In this document: one piece after another, positions 1 through 4,639 of the stretch | Position numbering within the stretch: the first letter of the stretch is position 1 | Layout: the number at the start of each line of letters is the position of its first letter | DNA from: Dehalococcoidales bacterium | GTDB lineage: Bacteria > Chloroflexota > Dehalococcoidia > Dehalococcoidales > UBA2162 | Direction of reading: 5' to 3' | Assembly: GCA_030648675.1 (NCBI GenBank) | Contig: JAUSGV010000182.1 | Span: 1 to 7,842 of the forward strand | DNA length: 7,842 nt | Translations under genes and position numbers: made by a program | The notes under the pieces: model-generated | Databases searched by the model: none | Told to the model about the DNA's origin: nothing | The model's input: the letters and a program-made list of their open reading frames with translations, nothing else

Positions 1-2
1 CC

Positions 3-644
3 GTAGTAGTAAACAGCCGCAGCGAAGCCGCTAATGCCGTCGCCGCGGAGATCACCGGCACGGGAAAGAAAAGCACGGCAATCCTGGGCAACGTCAGCTC
101 GGCCGCCGACGTCAACCGCCTTGTCGGGCAAACCATCGCAGCTTACGGTAAGGTAGATATCCTGGTGAACAACGCCGGTATCACGCGAGACAATCTTCTG
201 ATGAGAATGACCGACGAAGATTGGGATTCCGTTTTGAATATCAATCTGAAGAGCGTCTTTTTATGCACGCGGGCGGTAATGCGTCCGATGCTCAAGCAGC
301 GTTCCGGAAGGATCATTAATATCACCAGCATCGTCGGTATCATCGGTAACGCCGGACAGGCCAACTACGTAGCGGCCAAAGCAGGCATTATCGGCTTCAC
401 CAAAAGCATCGCCAAAGAGGTCGGCTCCCGCGGCATCACGGTCAACGCCATCGCCCCCGGTTTTATCGACACGGACATGACAAAGCATATACCGGAGAAG
501 CAGCGGCAGGAACTGGCGGCACGGATCCCGCTGGGCTGCTTCGGCACGCCGCGCGACGTCGCCGAGGCGGCGGCCTTCCTGGCTTCCGACGAGGCACGGT
601 ATATCACCGGGCAGGTATTGAGTGTGGATGGGGGACTGATTTAA
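3..644 (+). CDS. fabG: 3-oxoacyl-[acyl-carrier-protein] reductase FabG, 5' end outside window
   Basis: This short-chain dehydrogenase reduces 3-oxoacyl-ACP with NADPH in cytosolic type II fatty acid synthesis. The frame is open from the window edge. It lacks about the first 30 residues, including the TGxxxGIG cofactor loop, and begins at the second Rossmann strand (VVVNSR). Visible landmarks are VNNAG at 162-176, the catalytic Ser in NITSIVG, the YxxxK pair in ANYVAAKAG, and the typical tail APGFIDTDM, FLASDEARYITG and VDGG. Motif spacing matches E. coli FabG, where these are S138, Y151 and K155. It lies upstream of acpP, whose product carries its substrate, with nusB in between. The promoter before nusB means the downstream pair need not depend on fabG transcription. 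Family assignment is secure. The distinction from other SDR enzymes rests on close similarity to FabG and on the neighbouring acpP. Confidence 0.95.
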   Translation, partial: VVVNSRSEAANAVAAEITGTGKKSTAILGNVSSAADVNRLVGQTIAAYGKVDILVNNAGITRDNLLMRMTDEDWDSVLNINLKSVFLCTRAVMRPMLKQRSGRIINITSIVGIIGNAGQANYVAAKAGIIGFTKSIAKEVGSRGITVNAIAPGFIDTDMTKHIPEKQRQELAARIPLGCFGTPRDVAEAAAFLASDEARYITGQVLSVDGGLI

Positions 645-712
645 GATTAAAGACATAAGATTTATGAAGTTAATCATTCTTAAATCGTTAATCATAAATC
701 ATAAAATCATTT
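641..712. repeat. AT-rich tract with 7-base period
   Basis: Starting inside the fabG stop codon, about ten units of seven bases follow in register (TTAAGAT, TAAAGAC, ATAAGAT and so on, ending AATCATA, AATCATA, AAATCAT). The units are degenerate but the 7-base spacing holds. No gene is visible here. Confidence 0.65.
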
Positions 713-725
713 GGCAGGCACCAAC

Positions 726-850
726 TGTCATCGCGAGTCGCGATGAAATCGAGACGTGGCGATCTCAACAGAAAGAAATTCCATATAGATTCCCACACCT
801 TCGCTCCGCTCAGGTTCGGAATGACAGGATGAAATTGTTTCGAAATGACA
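726..850. repeat. Dispersed palindromic repeat element
   Basis: The element begins TGTCATCGCGAG and ends TTCGGAATGACA at 826, so TGTCAT and ATGACA form inverted ends. A second near-copy of the right end, TTCGAAATGACA, follows at 839-850. The interior carries motifs such as CTTCGCTCCGCTCAGG typical of abundant non-coding repeats in many bacterial genomes. It encodes no protein. A related but different element lies at 2769-2903. Confidence 0.6.
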
Positions 851-868
851 AAAAGAGGTTTTGTCAAC

Positions 869-896
869 TTGACTCTGCTTAATATTTTGCTATAAT
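869..896 (+). promoter_or_regulatory. Extended -10 sigma70-type promoter of nusB-acpP
   Basis: TTGACT at 869-874 and TATAAT at 891-896 are separated by 16 bases. A TGn extension (TGC, 888-890) directly precedes the -10 box. The predicted start of transcription is near 903, about 20 bases before the nusB ATG. A perfect palindrome GTCAACTTGAC (863-873) overlaps the -35 box and could be an operator. Confidence 0.8.
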
Positions 897-922
897 GCTC
901 AATCTAGAAAGGGAATTCACTT

Positions 923-1333
923 ATGACCAGTTCAAGACATAAAGCCCGGGAAATTGCCATTCAGGCTCTTTACGAGATAGATCGCACCGGTCACAAAACG
1001 GAAGAGGTCGTCAGTCACCTTCTCTCGGAAAAGGTGCTTGACGAAGAACACGCCGCTTTCGCCCGCGAACTTATCACCGGAGTCCTGGAACACAAGGCGG
1101 ATATCGACGAGAAGATAACAACATTCGCCAAAGTGTGGCCTTTACCACAGATGTCCGCTATTGACCGCAGCATCCTCAGGCTTGCAATATTTGAGGTTTT
1201 AATTGATAATGAAGTACCGGTCAAGGTCGCCATCAATGAGGCGATTGAACTGGCCAAAACATTCGGCAGCGAAAGCTCGCCAAAATTCATCAACGGTGTC
1301 CTGGGATCCGTTAGTGCTTTAACTAACAGATAG
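923..1333 (+). CDS. nusB: Transcription antitermination protein NusB
   Basis: NusB binds boxA RNA together with NusE (ribosomal protein S10) and supports antitermination during rRNA transcription. The 136-residue length is normal for a bacterial NusB. The N-terminal SSRHKAREIAIQALYEID (residues 3-20) is the usual opening helix with its basic RNA-facing patch. The C-terminal half has the family signatures AIDRSILRLAIFEVL (79-93), VAINEAIELAKTFG (102-115) and SSPKFINGVLG (118-128). The ATG at 923 has an AGAAAGGGA Shine-Dalgarno-like stretch 8 bases upstream and a strong promoter just before it. acpP follows after 20 bases with its own ribosome binding site, so the two are probably co-transcribed. 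Nothing looks damaged. Confidence 0.96.
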   Translation: MTSSRHKAREIAIQALYEIDRTGHKTEEVVSHLLSEKVLDEEHAAFARELITGVLEHKADIDEKITTFAKVWPLPQMSAIDRSILRLAIFEVLIDNEVPVKVAINEAIELAKTFGSESSPKFINGVLGSVSALTNR

Positions 1334-1353
1334 AAAACAGCAAGGGGGAAAAT

Positions 1354-1614
1354 GTGGCCACAATTTACGAACGGGTAAAAAAGATTGTCGTAGAGCAGTT
1401 GGGGGTCGCGGAAGCTGATGTCACGCCCGAAGCCAACTTCATCGACGATTTGGGCGCCGATTCCCTCGACCTTGTCGAGTTGATCATGGCTCTGGAAGAA
1501 GCCTTCAGCGATACCAGCAAGAAGATCGATATTCCGGACGAGGATGCCGAGAAGATAGTGACCGTGCAGGATGCGGTCGACTACATCAAGGACGCCGGAG
1601 TCCTGGACAAGTAG
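1354..1614 (+). CDS. acpP: Acyl carrier protein
   Basis: ACP carries growing acyl chains on 4'-phosphopantetheine in type II fatty acid synthesis and is the substrate carrier for FabG encoded just upstream. The protein has 86 residues and is acidic. The attachment motif GADSLDLVELIMALEE is present, with Ser37 as the modified residue. The tail IPDEDAEKIVTVQDAVDYI is canonical. The start is GTG at 1354, since the overlapping ATG at 1352 is out of frame, and AAGGGGG lies 5-6 bases upstream. Between helices II and III the loop FSDTSKKIDIPDE is about five residues longer than the E. coli equivalent FDTEIPDE. From memory, similar insertions occur in Chloroflexota ACPs. Its stop is one base from the convergent smr stop, and no intrinsic terminator separates them. 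Confidence 0.96.
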   Translation: MATIYERVKKIVVEQLGVAEADVTPEANFIDDLGADSLDLVELIMALEEAFSDTSKKIDIPDEDAEKIVTVQDAVDYIKDAGVLDK

Positions 1615-1615
1615 C

Positions 1616-1873
1616 CTACCTCATCACCAGTTCTGCAATAGTCACGCCGTCGTCCCCCTCTCCGTACCCGGCCAACCGGTACGACCTGACTAAAGGGTGC
1701 CCGGCGAGTTCTTCCGAGACCACCTGACGCAGAGTTCCCGTACCTTTGCCGTGAATGATCTTCACGCGCATTTTTCCGGCGATAAAAGCGTCATTCAGGT
1801 ATTTATCCAACCTGTAAGCGGCTTCCTCCGCCGTCAGATGGTGCAGGTCGATTTCGTTAAGTACGGTAGTCAT
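1616..1873 (-). CDS. Stand-alone Smr-domain protein
   Basis: Smr domains occur at the C-terminus of MutS2 and as small free proteins, and several have nicking endonuclease activity on DNA or RNA. The 85 residues form one Smr domain and little else. NEIDLHHLTAEEA (6-18) is the LDLHG-type first strand, here with His-His where DLHG is common. VKIIHGKGTGTLRQVV (37-52) is the HGxGxG signature. YGEGDDGVTIAEL (70-82) corresponds to the final GxGxTxV strand. The ATG at 1873 falls just before the domain and lacks a Shine-Dalgarno sequence. An extended -10 box sits so close upstream that the transcript is probably leaderless. The gene is convergent with acpP. The domain call is firm; the substrate is unknown. 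Confidence 0.88.
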   Translation of the reverse strand: MTTVLNEIDLHHLTAEEAAYRLDKYLNDAFIAGKMRVKIIHGKGTGTLRQVVSEELAGHPLVRSYRLAGYGEGDDGVTIAELVMR

Positions 1874-1882
1874 ATTAATGGG

Positions 1883-1891
1883 ATTGTATCA
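1883..1891 (-). promoter_or_regulatory. Extended -10 element of the Smr gene
   Basis: On the minus strand TGATACAAT (TGn plus TACAAT) ends 9 bases before the ATG at 1873. Transcription starting about 7 bases after the box would begin within roughly 3 bases of the start codon. The -35 region is weak, with TGCTCA at best at 16-base spacing. Confidence 0.5.
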
Positions 1892-1924
1892 CGTGGCGAC
1901 ATCCTGAGCACTAAACGAGAACAG

Positions 1925-2070
1925 GATTTATGATTCAGGAATTTTCAGGTTTTCTCCAGATCATAAATCTAATTTCTTAAATCTTAAACCCAGTCCTTTG
2001 GTTATTGGTTATTCGGCTTTTTATATTTGATTTTTTACTTTTAATTTTTTATGTCCCCAGTCCCCCTTAA
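1925..2070. repeat. Tract with 7-base period, drifting from AT-rich to C-rich
   Basis: About 20 consecutive seven-base units keep register from GATTTAT and GATTCAG, through ATCATAA and ATCTTAA, then TTATTGG, ATTTTTT and ACTTTTA, to CAGTCCC just before the promoter of the next gene. The units are not identical, but T, C and AG/GG positions recur every seventh base. The + strand is pyrimidine-rich in the second half. No gene is seen between 1874 and 2106. Confidence 0.6.
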
Positions 2071-2100
2071 TTGACCTCCCCTTCCCCCCAATGTTAGACT
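2071..2100 (+). promoter_or_regulatory. Promoter of the small membrane protein gene
   Basis: TTGACC at 2071-2076 and TAGACT at 2095-2100 are 18 bases apart, and a TGT extension precedes the -10 box. The -10 box ends 6 bases before the ATG at 2107, so the expected start of transcription coincides with the start codon. Confidence 0.55.
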
Positions 2101-2106
2101 GCATTA

Positions 2107-2304
2107 ATGCCTAAAACGTTACGTGAAGTCCTCGGTACCGTGGCGGGAGCCGTCGCCGCCTTTATCGGCTACAAGGTCGCTTACGGCCTGTTCGGAGGTA
2201 TCTCCAACGACATCCTGCGGGTGATACTGGCCGGCATTCCGGGGGCGCTTCTGGGAATCGGGGCGATGTACCTTATAATCCGGGGGGAAAAGGACCAACC
2301 CTGA
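2107..2304 (+). CDS. Small two-helix membrane protein, unknown function
   Basis: I do not recognise this 65-residue protein. It has a short basic N-terminus (MPKTLRE) and then two hydrophobic, glycine- and alanine-rich segments. The first is roughly residues 8-31 (VLGTVAGAVAAFIGYKVAYG and onwards), the second roughly 36-58 (ILRVILAGIPGALLGIGAMY and onwards). A charged tail RGEKDQP follows. Small residues spaced by three or four (G10, G14, A18, G21; G43, G46, G50) suggest tightly packed helices. There is no signal-peptidase site or conserved catalytic motif. The ATG has no Shine-Dalgarno sequence and the promoter places it at the transcript 5' end, as for the Smr gene. Codon use is ordinary. 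It is probably a real gene given its promoter and coherent topology. Confidence 0.7.
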   Translation: MPKTLREVLGTVAGAVAAFIGYKVAYGLFGGISNDILRVILAGIPGALLGIGAMYLIIRGEKDQP

Positions 2305-2409
2305 CACGCTTGCGTGCCGTAACGCACTCTCGCCTGCCACCCGCCTGCCAAAGCCTTGTGCGGCGGGCAGGAAGAACTTGTTCGGCGAGCAGGTCTAAGT
2401 GCAGGCACG
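2305..2409. repeat. GC-rich intergenic palindromic stretch
   Basis: The stretch between the membrane protein gene and the tRNA promoter is rich in CCTGCC and GGCAGG. CCTGCC at 2344-2349 can pair with GGCAGG at 2366-2371, with further partial pairing around it. No T run follows, so it is not a clear intrinsic terminator. It looks like a dispersed repeat. Confidence 0.4.
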
Positions 2410-2438
2410 TTGAAACGGGCGTGTTCTTAGGCTATAAT
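2410..2438 (+). promoter_or_regulatory. Sigma70-type promoter of tRNA-His
   Basis: TTGAAA (2410-2415) and TATAAT (2433-2438) are separated by the optimal 17 bases. The predicted start is about 25 bases before the mature tRNA. Confidence 0.8.
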
Positions 2439-2469
2439 TCTCTTTCGGAGTTCTCTCTGACTCTTATAT

Positions 2470-2547
2470 GGTGGGTGTAGCCTAGAGGCTTAAGGCACCA
2501 GGTTGTGGCCCTGGAGATCGCGGGTTCGAATCCCGTCACTCACCCCA
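2470..2547 (+). tRNA. tRNA-His (anticodon GTG), CCA encoded
   Basis: A full cloverleaf folds by hand. The acceptor stem is GTGGGTG (2471-2477) with CACTCAC (2537-2543), including one G-U pair. The D stem is GCCT (2480-2483) with AGGC (2493-2496). The anticodon stem is CCAGG (2498-2502) with CCTGG (2510-2514), around loop TTGTGGC with GTG at 2505-2507. The T arm carries TTCGAAT at 2525-2531. The extra G-1 at 2470 opposite C73 at 2544 is the histidine identity element. CCA is encoded at 2545-2547. The gene is single, with its own promoter. Confidence 0.97.
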
Positions 2548-2597
2548 CTGTTACCCCTCATCCCCAACACAATCCCCAAATCCGAAGCACTAATATC

Positions 2598-2664
2598 GTC
2601 CCGATTTGTGCCGATTGAAATGCGGCATCCCGAAGGGGTAAAGAATCGGGACATACGGGATGCC
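2598..2664. repeat. Two interleaved perfect 9-base inverted repeats
   Basis: GTCCCGATT (2598-2606) pairs with AATCGGGAC (2644-2652). GGCATCCCG (2624-2632) pairs with CGGGATGCC (2656-2664). The arms are ordered A, B, A', B', so the two hairpins cannot form together except as a pseudoknot. There is no coding potential. It may be an RNA structure or a nested dispersed repeat. Confidence 0.6.
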
Positions 2665-2705
2665 CTCGGGGCAAAATCCGAAATAATCACCTACCCTTGC
2701 AAACC

Positions 2706-2725
2706 ATACCGGCGCAATCCGGTAT
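2706..2725. repeat. Short hairpin repeat (ATACCGG/CCGGTAT)
   Basis: ATACCGG (2706-2712) and CCGGTAT (2719-2725) flank a 6-base loop, followed by CCAGAAG. This resembles short palindromic intergenic repeats of the ATACCGG-CCGGTAT type in many bacterial genomes. There is no T run after it. Confidence 0.5.
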
Positions 2726-2768
2726 CCAGAAGCTAATTTCCTCTCCCTTGACGAGCTTTGTATCAAAA

Positions 2769-2903
2769 GTCATTCTGAGGAGCGAAGTGACGAAGAATCT
2801 GGGCTAAAGGGGGTCCAATTCACGTTCATTCCGCTACCCCCAGACCCTTCGTCCTTCGGCGGAAGGACTCAGAGCTTGCCCCGTACTTGATACGGGGGTG
2901 ACA
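2769..2903. repeat. Dispersed palindromic repeat element
   Basis: The element begins GTCATTCTGAGGAGCGAAG and ends GGTGACA, so its outer ends are inverted copies of GTCA. Inside are two strong hairpins: GTCCTTC-GGCG-GAAGGAC (2851-2868) and CCCCGTA-CTTGA-TACGGGG (2879-2897). It belongs to the same broad class as the element at 726-850: both start with a GTCAT motif and end in TGACA followed by a run of A. It does not code for protein. Confidence 0.6.
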
Positions 2904-3125
2904 AAAAGAGACATTTTTGTTACAAGCCGCAACGGAATGGTTTTGAATTTCCTACTTTTTGATTTGTTTCGGATTTCGGTGAATGCCAACAAAATGAGAA
3001 ATATCCGGATGAGTACCTTAAGAATCCAAAAGTGAAGACAAAGATAACAGATACGGCCAATTGTATGTCTATAATCCCCTCAATTTAATCCATCTCCCTT
3101 CAAGGGAGAGGAAGGATTTTGCATG
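2904..3125. other. Intergenic stretch without an identifiable gene
   Basis: The one clear structure is TCTCCCTT-C-AAGGGAGA (3093-3109), a common type of dispersed hairpin. A short open frame without a start (about 2957-3088, containing PDEYLKNPKVKTKITDT) looks weakly protein-like and could be a gene remnant, but I cannot assign it. Otherwise nothing is seen. Confidence 0.35.
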
Positions 3126-3155
3126 TTGTTTCTCTTTGCCAGTATGTGCTAGAAT
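3126..3155 (+). promoter_or_regulatory. Promoter of the HTH-MazF pair
   Basis: TTGTTT (3126-3131) and TAGAAT (3150-3155) are 18 bases apart, with a TGC extension directly before the -10 box. The predicted start near 3162 leaves a leader of about 40 bases to the preferred ATG at 3202. Confidence 0.6.
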
Positions 3156-3201
3156 GATACTGACATTCAGCACGGTTAAGTATTAAATGGGAGTCATGTC
3201 T

Positions 3202-3483
3202 ATGGTAATAATAAAGGAATGGTTCACAGTAGAAGAAGCGGCGGAGTACCTGTGCGTTTCAAAGAGGACTATTTATAAACTGACAAAAGAAGGCAGGTTA
3301 CCGGCTTTTCGCATTGGGAAGGAACGGCATCGCCGATTTCAAAAAGAAAATCTGGATAAGGTGCCACGTATGTATGAGGAGACGGCAAATGTAGCGGCTC
3401 TTTTGAAATTATTGGCAAGTGCCGATCCGGTACTGGCCGAAGCCTGGAACAACGAAAGAGACGCTGCGTATGACCAAATTTAG
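3202..3483 (+). CDS. Excisionase-like HTH protein, probable antitoxin
   Basis: The protein has a winged helix-turn-helix of the excisionase/MerR-like (HTH_17) type: EWFTVEEAAEYLCVSKRTIY, KEGRLPAFRIGK and RRFQKENL, residues 6-52. The tail of about 40 residues (EETANVAALLKLLASADPVL and onwards) is helical and acidic at its end. Because a MazF/PemK-like toxin gene overlaps its 3' end by 14 bases, I infer that it is the antitoxin, with the HTH binding its own promoter and the tail capping the toxin. I choose ATG 3202 (93 residues) because GGGAG at 3189-3193 lies 8 bases upstream. ATG 3187 and 3196 in the same frame are less well placed. Most known MazE antitoxins use an AbrB-like domain, so this pairing is less common. 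It could instead be a plain excisionase-type regulator. Confidence 0.8.
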   Translation: MVIIKEWFTVEEAAEYLCVSKRTIYKLTKEGRLPAFRIGKERHRRFQKENLDKVPRMYEETANVAALLKLLASADPVLAEAWNNERDAAYDQI

Positions 3484-3811
3484 GCGGGGAGATGTCATTC
3501 TGGTTAGTTTCATTTTTACTGACGAAAGTGGAGTAAAACGCCGACCGGCGGTGATAATAAGTTCAGATACCTACCACAAGGGGCGGGATGAAGCCATAAT
3601 TGCCGCTATATCCAGTAACACCGAACGTATGTTAGTAGGCGACAATCTGATTAATGACTGGCAAACCTCAGGACTTCTTTTTCCTTCGGTCGCTACCAGC
3701 ATTATTAGAACCATCAAGCATGACATGATAGCCAAAAAACTAGGGGCAATGTCGACACATGATATGGCGGCGATAGATATGAACTTAAAGCTGGTGCTTG
3801 TACTTTCCTAA
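3470..3811 (+). CDS. MazF/PemK-like endoribonuclease toxin
   Basis: MazF/PemK toxins cleave mRNA at short sequence motifs and halt translation. From ATG 3470 the protein has 113 residues, normal for the family. RRGDVILVSFIFTD (5-18) is the first SH3-like strand pair. GVKRRPAVIISSD (21-33) contains the conserved RP(A)V segment with the presumed catalytic Arg25. In AIIAAISSN (42-50) the usual Thr of the TS motif is replaced by Ser48. DMIAKKLGAM fits the family's late conserved helix. An AAAGAG sequence about 9 bases upstream supports this start, and the start at 3419 would add unrelated residues. Overlap with the HTH gene implies translational coupling. There is no frameshift, so the toxin could be active if Ser substitutes for Thr. 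Confidence 0.85.
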   Translation: MTKFRRGDVILVSFIFTDESGVKRRPAVIISSDTYHKGRDEAIIAAISSNTERMLVGDNLINDWQTSGLLFPSVATSIIRTIKHDMIAKKLGAMSTHDMAAIDMNLKLVLVLS

Positions 3812-3812
3812 T

Positions 3813-3824
3813 GTTCCGCGGAAC
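3813..3824. repeat. Perfect 12-base palindrome after the toxin gene
   Basis: GTTCCGCGGAAC starts one base after the toxin stop codon. No T run follows, so terminator function is doubtful. Between here and 3912 I see no recognisable gene. Confidence 0.4.
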
Positions 3825-3912
3825 CCTGAGGAGTTGGAGGGAGCGGGATGTTTACGAAATGACAGCAATCGAGATTGTAAAGACGAGACTGGAGTTAAAC
3901 GGCTGGTTCCTG

Positions 3913-4052
3913 TTAACTCAACTCTTCCACAGTCTGTAAATATGATTGCAAAGCGTCATTGATATTTTCAATGCTTATTCCCCGGTTTTACCTTGTGACC
4001 AACAACCCGGAAGACCGGGCACCCATATGGCGTAGCCCTCGCTGGTAAGGAC
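3913..4052 (-). pseudogene. hicB-like antitoxin remnant
   Basis: HicB antitoxins carry a degenerate RNase H-like fold with the signature Y-(x)-(V/E)-P-x-L-PGC-x-(S/T)-x-G. Reading the minus strand from 4052 gives SEGYAIWVPGLPGCWSQG, then KTGE, an in-frame TAA where GAA is expected, then ALE. After a one-base slip comes NINDALQSYLQTVEEL and a stop at 3913-3915. This covers the first two-thirds of a HicB domain but has no N-terminal start, no DNA-binding tail, one nonsense codon and one frameshift. It abuts the NYN remnant on the other strand, with the two overlapping near 4041-4052. No partner hicA is visible next to it. The match to HicB is clear, and so is the decay. Confidence 0.72.
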
Positions 4053-4351
4053 GGATTCATTATCGTGTTTAAACCTACTCTCCAGTTACCTGACGGAACA
4101 GTCAAAGGGAATGTCGACGCTGAGCTGGTTCTTCATGCAATGATCGAGTATCCAAACTACGATAACGCGTTAATTGTGACTGGAGATGGCGACTTTTTTG
4201 TCTGGTGGATTATCTACTAAAGAACGATAAACTTCTTAAGCTGATGGTACCAAATAAAGACACCTTTTCTTCGTTGTTCAGAAAAATGATGCCGCACGTT
4301 GTTTCGATGAACAATATGCAAGGAATGCTTGAGTACAGAAGCCGGAAATGA
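4041..4351 (+). pseudogene. NYN-domain nuclease gene, 5'-truncated and frameshifted
   Basis: NYN proteins are PIN-like, metal-dependent RNA nucleases. The + strand reads DGFIIVFKPTLQLPDG, then VKGNVDAELVLHAMIEY and ALIVTGDGDFF, the central acidic motifs of a roughly 150-residue NYN family. At the run of six T (4194-4199) the frame breaks. Adding one base restores CLVDYLLKNDKLLKLMVP and the tail MNNMQGMLEYRSRK up to TGA at 4349-4351. The first half, including the FID-type aspartate that opens the active site, is missing and is replaced by the hicB remnant on the other strand. So there are two independent lesions. The T-run frameshift alone could be a sequencing error; the missing start could not. 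Confidence 0.75.
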
Positions 4352-4367
4352 AAGGAGGGGCATTGCT

Positions 4368-4500
4368 ATGGGACTAACCCCATAGAGTGGCCTCTCATCG
4401 TGATTCTAGTATCAGACTACCAAATAGCATTACCAAAGTCAAGTGTCGAACGCAGTTCTTAAGACTGATTAAGGAACGTGAGTTGAATCTGGAGGACTGA
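4368..4500 (+). pseudogene. Decayed hicA-like toxin gene
   Basis: A near-perfect Shine-Dalgarno stretch (AAAGGAGGGG, 4351-4360) precedes ATG 4368, which reads MGLTP and then a stop. A one-base slip gives MGLTP-IEW, like the MxLTPISW opening of one HicA subclass. The middle is lost. A last frame ends IRLPNSITKVKCRTQFLRLI, then KERELNLED and TGA at 4498-4500. This resembles the HicA C-terminus (IPN..., LLxRILKxAxISxEE). HicA is a small dsRBD-fold mRNA interferase of about 60-80 residues, and the catalytic His region is not present. A hicB-like fragment starts two bases later, in the usual hicA-hicB order, which supports the call. Confidence 0.45.
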
Positions 4501-4501
4501 T

Positions 4502-4630
4502 ATGCGAGATTATCACATTAACGTTTTTTGGTCGGAAACCAATTCCGCGCCCGCGATATCGGCCTGCGATCTATCAGGCAGCAAACTCTTAACTCATCGG
4601 GCCAATCTTTATGTAGTACACGGCCCCTAA
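4502..4630 (+). pseudogene. Decayed hicB-like antitoxin fragment
   Basis: ATG 4502 has GGAGG at 4491-4495, 6 bases upstream. The product MRDYHINVFWSETNS matches the opening of HicB proteins (YHINxFWSEED), and ISACDLSG is a poor match to IADIPDLxxC. The remainder is unrelated and stops at 4628-4630 after 42 residues, where intact HicB proteins have 70 or more. It follows the hicA-like remnant directly. I infer a hicAB module that has accumulated small insertions and deletions. It might still be translated as a short peptide. Confidence 0.5.
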
Positions 4631-4639
4631 TTCCAATAC

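Noticed and set aside
261..695. Long minus-strand frame across fabG and its 3' flank.
   Set aside because: It lies antisense to the clear fabG reading frame and has no domain or ribosome binding site.
664..882. Plus-strand frame between fabG and nusB.
   Set aside because: It covers the heptad tract and the palindromic repeat element and has no protein-like pattern.
2490..2690. Minus-strand frame across tRNA-His.
   Set aside because: It overlaps the tRNA and the interleaved hairpins and has no coding signature.
2851..2868. Intrinsic terminator (GTCCTTC-GGCG-GAAGGAC).
   Set aside because: No T run follows and it lies inside a dispersed repeat far from any gene end.
3860..3937. Short plus-strand frame starting MTAIEIVKTRLELNGW.
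   Set aside because: It has only 25 codons and no ribosome binding site at proper distance, and its end overlaps the minus-strand hicB remnant.
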